From CAYQZD01 sp964421875 (GTDB lineage Bacteria > Electryoneota > Tariuqbacteria > Tariuqbacterales > Tariuqbacteraceae), in NCBI GenBank assembly GCA_964421875.1, contig CAYQZD010000017.1, forward strand, positions 1 through 43,638: DNA of 43,638 bases, in the 5' to 3' direction. This document shows positions 1 through 7,911 of this stretch, one piece after another. The notes below the pieces were generated by a model. That model was given only the letters and a program-made list of their open reading frames with translations, searched no databases and had not been told where the DNA came from. The position numbers and the translations under genes were made by a program. Position 1 is the first letter of the stretch; each line of letters starts with the position of its first letter.

Positions 1-2
1 CT

Positions 3-2378
3 TCAGTTAATGCGTCTCTTAAGCTAGACTATCAGGAATCAGTGGCAGTGGTTAAGAATAACTTGTTTTACATCGATCCACCTTCAACAGGCAATCCAAT
101 TAACGGCCCCTTTAAACAAGTCTGTATTGGTAATGATGGTTTATCACTTCCAACATCCATAGTAGTTTGTAACAATACTTTTTATTGCGCTGACAGAACA
201 GTAGATCACCCAATCTACGGAGTCGGACTTTATGAAGCAGAAGGTGAATATACTGGTATTGATATTCGTAATAACATCTTCTACGATTTAGACACCGGAC
301 TCCATTTTAGTATTCCTCCCGATGTGAGTAGTCCAAATGTGGAATATAACGATATATTCTCTTGTGATCAACCGTATTATCAGTATATTCCACCAGTTCC
401 TGATCCTAATATTTACGATGATCCACTGTTTTTCAGCATAGCCGACTATCATATTCACGGCGATTCACCTTGCGCCAATAAAGGGGATCCGACTATCAAT
501 GATTTAAACGAGACACGGAGCGATATGGGAGCTTTCGGAGGACCGGATATTGCGCTTTGTGAACTTACAAACATAGATGTTGAGATCACATCGACCAATA
601 TAAGTAACTACTTGATCCGTTCACCCTATCTCATCTCCAGCGATGAAACGGTTTCCCATGTAGTTGACATTGATGCCGGAGTGGAAATTTACTTCGATGA
701 TGATCATCAGCTTGAATTCAACGGCGATATCGACGCTATCGGCACCGCAAACGATTCCATCAGATTCCTTGGTCTTGATGGAGTAAATTGGACCGGTATT
801 AAAGTAAATCCCACCGGGGAACCCACTTGTCAATTTCAATACTGCATTATCCGGGACGCTGATGAAGGAATCAATGCGTATGAGATTGACGAGCAGTCGT
901 GGCTCAACATAGAAGACTGCTTGTTTAAGGATAACGATGTTGCCATCGCATTATATAACTCGAATCCGACAGTAGTCGATAATTATATTTATGTAGGAGA
1001 CGATTATGGGATTTATATTTACGGCGGTTCCGATTTCTCGATAGAGAATAATTACTTAACAAACAGTGTTACCGGTAATGTCGGTATTTACGTCAGCAAC
1101 GACGGCAGTGGTGATATACTGAATGATACTATCAAATTTGTGTACGATGGAGTTGTGCTCGATAACAGCAGTCCCGTAATGTTTGGAAATATTATCGATA
1201 GTTGCAGTCATTACGGTATGCATCTTGTAAGCGGCAGTCAGCCGGTGATGCGAGATGAAGTGGAGGACGCTGCGAACCGCATTGCAGACTGTGACGATTA
1301 TGAAATCAATATCACCGGATATTTGTATCCGTTAATCAACAGCGGACATAATGATATTATCGATGCGGATATTGAACTTGAAGACTACCTAATCAATGGT
1401 GGATACAATCCCAACGGTTCGTATTCATATAATTGCACTCACAATTATTGGGGCGATCTTGAAGAAGTAAGAGACTATATTAATCCGGAAAATGACCCAC
1501 CAAGCTTTGTTATTACTGTTGGGACTGTCGATAATGAGAGCAACACAGGTTATGAGATAGAATCAATTCAGGAAGATACTCTATACGCTGCTTTGGATTT
1601 GGAAATGGATGGATACTATTCCCAAGCCTGCAGCGCTTATGCAAATATTGTAGCAAGTTTTCCCAACGATCCTTTGACCATCACTGCTTTCACCCGGATG
1701 TTCTATTGCACGGAGCATCAGGGTGGCAGTTTCAGCGACCTCTATAGTTACTACAACCAAACCGCATCTTCAATCACAAATACCAGTAATCTGTTCTATC
1801 TGCAGAGGATGCAGGGGCGGTCGTTAAGGAAGATGGAATCGTTCCAAGATGCCCTCGACTTGTACAACAACCTCCTCACCAGTGTGGCCGATACCACCGA
1901 TTCTATCTTTGTGTTGGTCGATATCGAGAATACTCAGTACGAGATGAGTATGAGCGGCAGGGGAACAAGCGCTCTAAAGGAATATTCCGATCCCTCCACT
2001 GCGGATATTGTCCACAGACAACGCGTGAACGACCTCTACGCGATTCTGGATGGGAAGATTCCGGAAAGACCCGGCAGAGGCGATGAGGAAATACCTGATA
2101 GTCATAAGCTATTGTCCTTCTATCCGAATCCGTTCAACTCATCCGCCAACATAGAGTTTATGGTTTCCGAGGTGTCGAAGACCTCAGCAAAAATCTATAG
2201 CGTAAGCGGGCAGGAGGTGTGCACATTGGTCGATGGGATTCGTTGTCCTGGCAAGGTTAAAGTTGCGTGGGATGCGAGGAACTATGCCAGCGGAGTGTAT
2301 TTCTTACGGCTAAATATCGATCCGCTAAATGGTGGGAGTGCAATATCGAGAATTGAAAAGTTAATGCTGATTAAATGA
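3..2378 (+). CDS. T9SS-secreted beta-helix protein, 5' end outside window
   Basis: The reading frame is open from the first bases of the window, so the N-terminus and any signal peptide lie upstream; the GTG at 42 is only an internal codon. The middle is rich in Asn/Asp/Gly/Ile repeats typical of right-handed parallel beta-helices. A motif near residue 155 (SPCANKGDP ... DMGAFGGPD) is the usual end of such a repeat domain. A helical TPR-like stretch follows (about residues 510-670, counted from 42). The last 90 residues form a type A T9SS sorting domain (FYPNPFNSS ... SGVYFLRL ... KLMLIK). Inference: exported through the outer membrane by T9SS and attached to or released from the cell surface. 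It shares the order helix repeat, TPR, sorting domain with the 1505-aa protein at 39012. Substrate unknown. The TGA stop lies inside the target duplication of the adjacent IS. Confidence 0.85.
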   Translation, partial: SVNASLKLDYQESVAVVKNNLFYIDPPSTGNPINGPFKQVCIGNDGLSLPTSIVVCNNTFYCADRTVDHPIYGVGLYEAEGEYTGIDIRNNIFYDLDTGLHFSIPPDVSSPNVEYNDIFSCDQPYYQYIPPVPDPNIYDDPLFFSIADYHIHGDSPCANKGDPTINDLNETRSDMGAFGGPDIALCELTNIDVEITSTNISNYLIRSPYLISSDETVSHVVDIDAGVEIYFDDDHQLEFNGDIDAIGTANDSIRFLGLDGVNWTGIKVNPTGEPTCQFQYCIIRDADEGINAYEIDEQSWLNIEDCLFKDNDVAIALYNSNPTVVDNYIYVGDDYGIYIYGGSDFSIENNYLTNSVTGNVGIYVSNDGSGDILNDTIKFVYDGVVLDNSSPVMFGNIIDSCSHYGMHLVSGSQPVMRDEVEDAANRIADCDDYEINITGYLYPLINSGHNDIIDADIELEDYLINGGYNPNGSYSYNCTHNYWGDLEEVRDYINPENDPPSFVITVGTVDNESNTGYEIESIQEDTLYAALDLEMDGYYSQACSAYANIVASFPNDPLTITAFTRMFYCTEHQGGSFSDLYSYYNQTASSITNTSNLFYLQRMQGRSLRKMESFQDALDLYNNLLTSVADTTDSIFVLVDIENTQYEMSMSGRGTSALKEYSDPSTADIVHRQRVNDLYAILDGKIPERPGRGDEEIPDSHKLLSFYPNPFNSSANIEFMVSEVSKTSAKIYSVSGQEVCTLVDGIRCPGKVKVAWDARNYASGVYFLRLNIDPLNGGSAISRIEKLMLIK

Positions 2379-2382
2379 TCGG

Positions 2383-3285
2383 TTATCCAGTTAGTTCAGC
2401 ATAAGTTATAGTAGTTGTTAAAATACAGCGATTTATCAGTTTATCGAAGATATTTTCCAGTTTCCATCGCCGATTGAACCTGAAGACGAATTCGTCCAAA
2501 TAACGCTGAATGTGTTTTTCCGGGTAGCGGTTGAAGGTTCCGCGTAACCACATCTTTAGATTAGCGATTACTATATGAACCTTCGGTAGCAATTCCCCTT
2601 TCTTCTTATGTTCTTTAAATATAATCTTATCATGCTGATAATCAGCTTCTAAGCAGGAATAAGAAGGCAGACCGTCGGTGATTACCACCGTTCCGGGCGA
2701 GACCCTCTGGCGGACAAAAGAACCCAGTTCCTTCATACTAGGGCTGTCGATCTTCTGCAAATAGCTTCTTCCCATAGTGTCTTTTTCAGGGTCGACTTCC
2801 ACCACAGCGGCAACCAGGCTCTTGCCGGCCGCCCCCCGCCCGGCTTTGCCTTCTTTATGACCGCCAATGTAGGTTTCATCCGCTTCCACCATTGTTTTCA
2901 GCGGAAACTGCCCGCTGGAAGTCATCGCTTTGCGCAGTTTATGTAATAGCAGCCAGGCGGTTTGATAACTCTTGAGCCCAAGCTTGCGCTGAAGTTCCTG
3001 AGCGGATATTCCTTTCTTGCTGACAGCGATAAGATAGACCGCCCAGAATAGTCTTTGCAGCGGATGGCGCAGTTTATGAAAGACCGTTCCGGCGGTCACT
3101 GAAGTCTGATGACCGCACTTTCTGCATTGAAAGAGCTTGTTTCTCTGTATCTTATAATAATGATTATGCCCGCATTTGGGACAGACAAATCCTTGCGGCC
3201 ATTTAGCTTTAACCAAATAATCGAAGCAAGTTTGTTCATCCGGAAACTGCTTCTGAAAATCGAATAACGATAAAATATCGCACAT
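2383..3285 (-). CDS. IS1595 family transposase
   Basis: This 300-aa protein has the ISXO2-like layout. An N-terminal zinc ribbon (C35, C38, C54, C57; CPKCGH ... CRKCGH) is followed by a helical DNA-binding region, then a DDE catalytic core with D136 (EADETYIGG), D204 (VITDGLPSY) and E265 (LDEFVFRFNRR). The length is normal for the family and no frameshift is visible. It catalyses cut-and-paste movement of the surrounding 1-kb IS. The start ATG at 3285 is preceded by the IS promoter at 3322-3350. The stop lies only a few bases inside the left inverted repeat. Confidence 0.93.
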   Translation of the reverse strand: MCDILSLFDFQKQFPDEQTCFDYLVKAKWPQGFVCPKCGHNHYYKIQRNKLFQCRKCGHQTSVTAGTVFHKLRHPLQRLFWAVYLIAVSKKGISAQELQRKLGLKSYQTAWLLLHKLRKAMTSSGQFPLKTMVEADETYIGGHKEGKAGRGAAGKSLVAAVVEVDPEKDTMGRSYLQKIDSPSMKELGSFVRQRVSPGTVVITDGLPSYSCLEADYQHDKIIFKEHKKKGELLPKVHIVIANLKMWLRGTFNRYPEKHIQRYLDEFVFRFNRRWKLENIFDKLINRCILTTTITYAELTG

Positions 3286-3296
3286 GACTGAACCCT

Positions 3297-3350
3297 ATTA
3301 TACTGATTGTTAGTTCAGTATAATATACATAAGTTCAGTGTTATTGTCAA
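3297..3350 (-). promoter_or_regulatory. Transposase promoter with overlapping palindrome
   Basis: Reading leftward: -35 TTGACA (3350-3345), a 17-nt spacer, and -10 TATATT (3327-3322). Just downstream, between the -10 and the start codon, is a perfect inverted repeat (TTATACTGA ... TCAGTATAA on the plus strand) that could form a hairpin in the transcript or act as an operator. Confidence 0.7.
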
Positions 3351-3411
3351 GTTTTTCCTGAATAAACTGGATAACCGATTTAAATGATGTTTCCTTGATT
3401 TTTCCTCTGCA

Positions 3412-3438
3412 GGCGGGGGGATTGTCTCCCCGCCTTTT
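3412..3438 (+). terminator. Rho-independent terminator, probably of the T9SS gene at 3-2378
   Basis: GGCGGGG (3412-3418) pairs with CCCCGCC (3428-3434) and is followed by TTTT. It lies 24 bp beyond the right IS duplication. Before the IS inserted it would have sat about 40 bp after the stop codon of the T9SS gene. Confidence 0.75.
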
Positions 3439-3549
3439 AAATTGTTCGAGAGTTCTTTCTATGTCTTTATGTATAATATTCAACGGATAGAATAGAGCAC
3501 AACAAGCATCTATAGAATCAAATATTTTATAGCGCCGATACTCGGAGCA

Positions 3550-4626
3550 TTAACCGCGCCAGGGGAGTTTTACTTCCACCGAGTTCGGTATCAAATGCCC
3601 GTAGTTCTTTTCTGTAACTTTCACTGAACTGTGCCCCAGCCAGCGGCTGACGATGAAGATGTTGACGCTGGACATCAGCAGGTGGGAAGCGTAAGTGTGG
3701 CGGAGCGTGTGGAAAGAGCGTGTACCGGAATTCGTTTTCCATAGATTGAGTTTCTGCAGAAGCCTTCGGAAATCGGCCGAGGCTTTATTTCTGTCCTTGT
3801 ACTGGAACACTTCATCATCCGTCCCAATTTTCCATTTCCTGATTTTCTCTACCGCCTGTGGTCTGAGCGGCACAAAGCGGCGCTGACCGGTTTTAGTGGA
3901 TATTCCTCTAAAGAAAACCTGCCTGTTTTCCATATCGATATCATCGCCGGTCAAGGCGAGCAATTCTGAAATCCTTCCTCCGGTTTCTAATGCCAGATAT
4001 ACCAGCCTCCACAGCATGCAGTTCTCTTCCTTCAAAGTATTCAATATCAACTCCACCTCTTCCAGGGAAAAATAGTCTTCCGGATCGGAATCGGCAACCT
4101 TGAAAGGTTTGATTTCAGCGTTCAGGAAAGGATTCATCGGGATGATATTTCGTTTATGTGCCCAGTTGAACATCGCCTTGATTGCGCGGAAGTACATATT
4201 GATGGTAGTCTTGGATATTTTCTGGCTCGCCATCCAGGCTTCGATTTTTTCCGGAGTGATAGTGTCTATCGGAGGATTTCCCAGATTAGATTTCAATTTC
4301 TTGAAGGCTTGCTGTTTGATTCCGATGGTGTTCGGACGATTGGAAATCGAGCAGTATTTAAGGTAAGCTTCGGTCAAGTCGAGGAGTTTTAATCGAGGCG
4401 TTTCTTCGTTTTTCCGGGTCTGCTCTTCAAAATAGTCGTTGGGGTCAATGCCCTGAATGACCATTGCCCGGATGCGTTCGGTGATTTCCTTCGCCCGGCG
4501 GTTGGAAACGGGACCGATGGTGAACCTTTTCTCATCTTTGCTGCATTGTCCCGGCAGATAATACCGGACATAGTAGAAGACCTGGTTCTTGGAATTCTTG
4601 GAATGGTAGAGTTTGGCGAAGGCCAT
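3550..4626 (-). CDS. int: Phage integrase, tyrosine recombinase
   Basis: 358 aa. The N-terminal 80 residues resemble an arm-binding domain (YYVRYYLPG), followed by a SAM-like core-binding domain (about 85-165) and the catalytic domain. The full catalytic set is present: R218 (TGGRISELL), K245, H306 and R309 (HTLRHTYASHLL), H332 (LGHSS) and nucleophile Y342 (KNYGHL). It should integrate and excise the element by strand exchange between attP and attB. It is the leftmost element gene and is transcribed towards the host junction, the usual place next to an att site. SD AGGTGA stands 3 nt before the ATG. Its promoter overlaps a 9-9-9 palindrome at 4649-4675. Confidence 0.95.
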   Translation of the reverse strand: MAFAKLYHSKNSKNQVFYYVRYYLPGQCSKDEKRFTIGPVSNRRAKEITERIRAMVIQGIDPNDYFEEQTRKNEETPRLKLLDLTEAYLKYCSISNRPNTIGIKQQAFKKLKSNLGNPPIDTITPEKIEAWMASQKISKTTINMYFRAIKAMFNWAHKRNIIPMNPFLNAEIKPFKVADSDPEDYFSLEEVELILNTLKEENCMLWRLVYLALETGGRISELLALTGDDIDMENRQVFFRGISTKTGQRRFVPLRPQAVEKIRKWKIGTDDEVFQYKDRNKASADFRRLLQKLNLWKTNSGTRSFHTLRHTYASHLLMSSVNIFIVSRWLGHSSVKVTEKNYGHLIPNSVEVKLPWRG

Positions 4627-4648
4627 ATTTCACCTGGAATTGTTCATG

Positions 4649-4689
4649 GTTGGTTGTCATATGATAACAACCAACTTCTTTATAATCAA
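4649..4689 (-). promoter_or_regulatory. Integrase promoter with palindromic operator
   Basis: Leftward promoter: -35 TTGATT (4689-4684), 17-nt spacer, -10 TATCAT (4666-4661). A perfect inverted repeat, GTTGGTTGT (4649-4657) and ACAACCAAC (4667-4675) with a 9-bp centre, encloses the -10 box, so a dimeric repressor bound there would block integrase transcription. No CI-like repressor gene was recognised in the element; the HTH protein at 6521 is one candidate. Confidence 0.65.
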
Positions 4690-5005
4690 GTATCACAGCA
4701 GTAAAAGTCCCCTTTCCCCTTTTTCGTTTAAATTTAGTGAGTTAGCTCAAGCTACCGTACAGCCGCTTTTGGGATGTTGCAGGCAATTTGATTTCGAGGC
4801 CCGGGAAGAACTTTCTCATCTTCCCGAAATTCATCATCAATCAACTACATATTCTTCAAAAGTTTATTCCTCAATTATTGAGTCAAATATTTCAGGTAAA
4901 AATTTAAAATCGTCATTCCAGGTTTCGCCGAATTTCAAGTGATTATTTAGCTAAACAGAGAAAATTAGAGTTTCAAACCGCAGCTATTTTTTACCGATTT
5001 TTTGC

Positions 5006-5033
5006 TTGACAGAAAAAGGAAGTATTTTATCTT
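5006..5033 (+). promoter_or_regulatory. Possible rightward promoter in the control region
   Basis: TTGACA (5006-5011), a 16-nt spacer and TATCTT (5028-5033). The -35 is perfect, the -10 is weak. It would transcribe towards the sigma-like gene at 5726. Downstream are two small GC-rich hairpins (CTGCC/GGCAG near 5080 and GGGCAG/CTGCCC near 5140). Apart from this promoter and the minus-strand RNA gene, I see no convincing coding sequence between 4627 and 5725. Confidence 0.3.
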
Positions 5034-5233
5034 TAATCCAAAGAAGCGTACCTCCGATTCCCTCCGAACGCCTCCATGCTGCCTACAGGGGCAGACTAAC
5101 TATGTAATTGATGAGACCTCTAACTTGTGGGCAGCTTGCGAACCTGCCCCAAAGTTTCATTTTCGTCTTTCTTCAAATTCAGGTGATGATTCCCCTGATA
5201 TTTGGCATATACTGCTCAGATGTTTGTATTCAC

Positions 5234-5353
5234 AAAAAAATAATAGGCGGACTATAAAAGCCCGCCTATGTCTATAATCCGCACCCAATGGCGCTCAAGG
5301 CTAGCAACCAGACACCACAGGGCGGAGACTGATGAAGGGATTGCCGTCCCTTC
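5234..5353 (-). ncRNA. Predicted minus-strand structured small RNA, about 120 nt
   Basis: A complete transcription unit without a plausible protein. A consensus promoter (5360-5388) is followed about 7 nt later by a likely start near 5353. Next come a hairpin (GAAGGGA/TCCCTTC), a longer imperfect stem closed by TCCGC/GCGGA with inner GGTG/CGCC pairing, and a terminator hairpin (5243-5269, ATAGGCGG/CCGCCTAT) followed by seven U (5240-5234). The open frame crossing it runs into the terminator and has no family features. The unit lies between the divergent integrase and sigma-like genes, where phage regulatory RNAs are common. Function unknown; a trans-acting or 6S-like role is possible but unsupported. 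Confidence 0.7.
5243..5269 (-). terminator. Intrinsic terminator of the small RNA
   Basis: An 8-bp stem, ATAGGCGG (5243-5250) with CCGCCTAT (5262-5269), is followed on the minus strand by U A UUUUUUU down to 5234. There is no T-run on the plus side, so it acts leftward only. Confidence 0.75.
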
Positions 5354-5359
5354 GTTAAT

Positions 5360-5388
5360 AATATACAGACCAAAATTCAATTTGTCAA
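5360..5388 (-). promoter_or_regulatory. Sigma-70 type promoter of the small RNA
   Basis: Reading leftward: TTGACA (5388-5383), exactly 17 nt, TATATT (5365-5360). It is the best consensus promoter in the left control region. Confidence 0.75.
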
Positions 5389-5725
5389 CATTTTTTCCAC
5401 AATAACTCTTGAATTGCGGTTTTGTCTCCAGTCTTCGCTCTTGATCCCACCTATGCTTGACCACCAACAGGGCGCAAAACCCTGAGGTTATTTTCAAGCC
5501 CTCCAATTTCTTAAGAGAAAGTCTTTTTCCTCACCCTCAGCGAATCCATTTCCCCGATCGGCACATAGGCTAATTGAAATTTCTGTTGTCATTAATCACC
5601 GGCGCCGATGGGGGATTTGTGTTTTCTGAGCGTATGGCGCCGGCATTCTCTTTTCTGTCGCAAGATGAATTTTTCCAATACGCTGAGGAAAGTACGCCCT
5701 TCCTACGCCCGGCTGGAGGTCATTC

Positions 5726-6436
5726 ATGGGCGTACTCGATGCACTTAAGGCGGAAGTCTATTCCATCAAATCTTTAAAAACTTACGAGTCAATTAGAGCC
5801 ACTGAGCCTCTTCTAAAACCCTACCCCACCCTCGAATCCTTTCTTATAGCATTGGATCGCCGCGGACGAAAAGCAGGGCGTTTCCAAGATAAAATCCTCC
5901 TCAAGCTAATTCAGCTGGTACAGGAAAACGAGCAGGCAGAAATGGTGCAGGCGTGGCTGGTTTATCGATTCACACCCAAGCTGAAAAAACTCCAGGCGAA
6001 ATACCCCAGCGTGGATGACAGCGATCTTTTCTGGTCGACATTACAAGCAATCAACTCTTTTAAGCAATGGGAGGGCCGGCAGTTTGTCGCTTCCGCGCTG
6101 GTTAAGAATATTGAAAACAACCTTAAATCATCCTGCAAGATAGCGGCGGTAAAGGAAGAGATAAAATCTATCAGTCTGGAAAAGGTAAAATCCATCGATG
6201 AACCGCATGTCATGCCGAATACAGAATTCGAACAGGAAAAATCGGAAACAGAGGTCTTGATCGACTTGATGGATAGGTTCTGCGTGTCCGATGAACTCCG
6301 ATTCATTTTAATCAGGCAATATGAAGGATGCAGCCTCAAGGAGATTGCCGGAATGCTTGGTATGAATTACGACACCATCAGGCAACGATTCTCTCGTGAG
6401 AAGAGGAGACTCCGGAAAAAAATTCAAAAAAAGTGA
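5726..6436 (+). CDS. Sigma-70-like factor with C-terminal region 4 HTH
   Basis: 236 aa. The last 60 residues (about 178-236) look like sigma region 4: a helix (SDELRFILIRQYEGCSLKEIAGMLG), then the recognition helix (NYDTIRQRFSREKRRLRKKI). The N-terminal part is helical, lacks a clear region 2 and is not assigned. ATG 5726 has SD GGAGG (in CTGGAGGTC) at proper distance. It is the first gene of the rightward programme, so an early transcription activator or alternative sigma role is inferred. It could also be a late-gene regulator of the ArpU/RinA style, which also resembles region 4. No anti-sigma neighbour is seen. Confidence 0.7.
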   Translation: MGVLDALKAEVYSIKSLKTYESIRATEPLLKPYPTLESFLIALDRRGRKAGRFQDKILLKLIQLVQENEQAEMVQAWLVYRFTPKLKKLQAKYPSVDDSDLFWSTLQAINSFKQWEGRQFVASALVKNIENNLKSSCKIAAVKEEIKSISLEKVKSIDEPHVMPNTEFEQEKSETEVLIDLMDRFCVSDELRFILIRQYEGCSLKEIAGMLGMNYDTIRQRFSREKRRLRKKIQKK

Positions 6437-6520
6437 AAAAAATTACGAAAAGTGTCACACTCGCCGTTTTTCATTTACAGTTCTGTTATAGGAGGGTCAA
6501 TAGCGAGATGAAAATCGGCG

Positions 6521-6763
6521 ATGGAAAGACTACTCACACCGGCGCAGGCTGCAGAGCTACTGGAAATCCATGTGCAAACCGTTCGCAAGTTATACAGGGA
6601 TGGCGTTCTCAAGGGCGCCAAGTTAGGTTACAGAACGGTGAGGATATATGAATCGAGCGTCATCGCCTATGTTAAAAACGGCGAATCTCAAAAATCAAAG
6701 GATGTGCCCGGCAATGAACCATCCACCTGTAATTTCCCAATCCCACCTCCAGCAGGCTTTTGA
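6521..6763 (+). CDS. Excisionase/MerR-like HTH protein
   Basis: 80 aa. Residues 3-52 match the helix-turn-helix_17/excisionase pattern (LLTPAQAAELLEIHVQTVRKLYRDGVLKGAKLG split over two helices, then a wing ending YESSVIAYV). The proline-rich tail is unlikely to fold. An in-frame stop lies four codons upstream, so ATG 6521 is the only start. The nearest SD (GGAGGG near 6491) is about 25 nt away, so initiation may be weak or depend on a short upstream frame. Likely role: Xis-type directionality factor or operator-binding regulator. Confidence 0.7.
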   Translation: MERLLTPAQAAELLEIHVQTVRKLYRDGVLKGAKLGYRTVRIYESSVIAYVKNGESQKSKDVPGNEPSTCNFPIPPPAGF

Positions 6764-6959
6764 GCATTTGGGCTTGAGCCTGTGGGCGGTGTTTTACCAG
6801 TATGGTGTTCCCGATGAGGTGATTTGGGAAGCATCGAAATATGTTCATAAGGCGTATGTGCAGATTGAGGAGAAGCTACTTCCCCAGGCGCATCCCCAGG
6901 AAGACGCTGAACTACATCCTGCGGTCAGGGAGCTGCTGCGAAAGATAAGGAAATCCTAA
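6714..6959 (+). CDS. Hypothetical small helical protein
   Basis: 81 aa from ATG 6714, overlapping the end of the HTH gene in another frame. An upstream ATG at 6648 would overlap it further. 6714 is chosen because AAAGGA precedes it by about 11 nt and the residues after it (HLQQAFEHLGLSLWAVFYQYG) look like a natural helix. No family is recognised. The protein is mostly alpha-helical with a basic C-terminus (RELLRKIRKS). Position between regulator and SSB suggests an early phage accessory protein. Confidence 0.5.
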   Translation: MNHPPVISQSHLQQAFEHLGLSLWAVFYQYGVPDEVIWEASKYVHKAYVQIEEKLLPQAHPQEDAELHPAVRELLRKIRKS

Positions 6960-7034
6960 TTTATCGATACTGTCTGATAATAACTCAGAGTCCTAAACAA
7001 CTACTCAATTCTTTAATTATCAAGGAGTCAAGCA

Positions 7035-7820
7035 ATGTCAAAACAGAGCAAATCGTCCGGGATCTATGACAACCTGGACAAGGAGATGGAAAAATCCAGC
7101 GACGAGCGGTTTCTGCGGCTGGAGGAAGACGGAGACAAGGAGCAGGTATTCTTCGCCGGCGCCCCTTATTCCCGCTATGTCTACTGGGACGGCAAGCAGA
7201 CCCGCGAGTGGACTGAAGGGTGCGGGCAGAAGAAGACCTTGCGGGTGACGCAGAACGTGGTCTTGTGCGAGACCGCGGATGACAAGCTGAAAATCAAGGG
7301 GGTGAAGGTAGTGGAGCAGGGGAAGCGCTTCTTCCAGCTGGTTTCCAAGCGGGACAAGAAGTACGGCATCCACAATTGGGTCTTCGAGCTGGAGCGTTCC
7401 GGGGACAAGGGGGACACCGACACCACCTACAACATCGACCCCGAATACGAGCTTTCCGACAAGGATAGGGAGAAGCTGAAGTCGGTGGAGCTTATCGACC
7501 TGGAAGAGCTCTACGCTGAACTCGGAAGCGGAAACGATGACAGAAAGAAGCGTTCCAAGCCTGCGAAGGATGAAGAGGCGGAGGAGTCCGAGGATGACGA
7601 CAATGTTATCAGCGATGAGCAGCGGAGGGAACTGGTGGATATGTTCAAGACGCTGGACGACCCGGAGGGCGAGGGGAAGAAGTTCTGCCAGAAATTCGGG
7701 ATCGACAAGGTGCGGGAGCTGCCGAAGTCGAAGTTCAAGCGGGCGCTGAAGTATATCGACAAGCTGGTGGCAAAGTCGGGAAACGGCGACGACGATGAGG
7801 ATGACGATTCGCCGTTTTAA
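7035..7820 (+). CDS. Single-stranded DNA-binding-like protein with SSB-type acidic tail
   Basis: 261 aa. Residues 35-135 are rich in beta-strand and aromatic residues (VFFAGAPYSRYVYWDG ... KRFFQLVSKRDKKYGIHNWVFEL), consistent with an OB fold of the phage SSB kind. An acidic/basic linker follows, then a helical module (about 190-245, KKFCQKFGIDKVRELPKSKF) of a type often fused to phage recombination proteins. It ends GDDDEDDDSPF, closely resembling the DDDIPF tail by which bacterial SSB recruits partners. The SD is AAGGAG, 7-8 nt upstream. It opens the DNA-metabolism operon, fitting a replication/recombination SSB. The family is inferred from these features, not from a direct match. Confidence 0.6.
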   Translation: MSKQSKSSGIYDNLDKEMEKSSDERFLRLEEDGDKEQVFFAGAPYSRYVYWDGKQTREWTEGCGQKKTLRVTQNVVLCETADDKLKIKGVKVVEQGKRFFQLVSKRDKKYGIHNWVFELERSGDKGDTDTTYNIDPEYELSDKDREKLKSVELIDLEELYAELGSGNDDRKKRSKPAKDEEAEESEDDDNVISDEQRRELVDMFKTLDDPEGEGKKFCQKFGIDKVRELPKSKFKRALKYIDKLVAKSGNGDDDEDDDSPF

Positions 7821-7836
7821 TCCACCCGGCTAAAAA

Positions 7837-7910
7837 GTGACAGGTCCGGCGGCCGGGTGAGTCCGCTGTGGCGGATTCACCCGCTCCGGTTCGACTCCGG
7901 GGGTGTCACC
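7837..7910 (+). ncRNA. tRNA-like cloverleaf element upstream of the helicase gene
   Basis: A 74-nt segment with a closing stem GTGACA (7837-7842)/TGTCAC (7904-7909), a short GC hairpin CCGG-CGG-CCGG (7846-7856), a near-perfect 12-bp hairpin with a TGTG loop (7855-7882, sharing 2 nt with the previous one), and a T-arm-like hairpin CTCCGG-TTCGACT-CCGGGG (7884-7902). In tRNA numbering its TTCGA falls at positions 54-58. The anticodon-like arm lacks a 7-nt loop, so it is not a normal tRNA. Its 3' strand holds the GGGGGTG that would serve as SD for the helicase ATG at 7912, so it may instead be a cis-regulatory structure. Confidence 0.45.
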
Positions 7911-7911
7911 T

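Larger units (their letters stand above)
2380..3379. mobile_element. Insertion sequence, IS1595 family (ISXO2-like)
   Basis: About 1.0 kb with one transposase gene. The left end 2380-2399 (CGGTTATCCAGTTAGTTCAG) matches the reverse complement of 3358-3377 at 18 of 20 positions. A 9-bp direct repeat, TTAAATGAT, flanks it at 2371-2379 and 3380-3388, close to the 8-bp duplication usual for IS1595; the exact outer edge is ambiguous by 1-2 bp. Intact transposase, intact ends and a perfect duplication suggest a recent insertion. Confidence 0.9.

Noticed and set aside
3440..3550. attL/attR direct repeat with 36862-37020
   Set aside because: Only short matches such as TATAGAA were found by eye, not enough to call an attachment core.
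4613..4942. 109-aa plus-strand ORF opposite the integrase start
   Set aside because: No SD or family features; it overlaps the integrase promoter and operator.
5252..5506. 84-aa minus-strand ORF
   Set aside because: It crosses its own promoter and ends inside the terminator hairpin; the small RNA explains the region better.
5574..5777. 67-aa ORF before the sigma-like gene
   Set aside because: TTG start without an SD, and it overlaps a gene with a clear SD.
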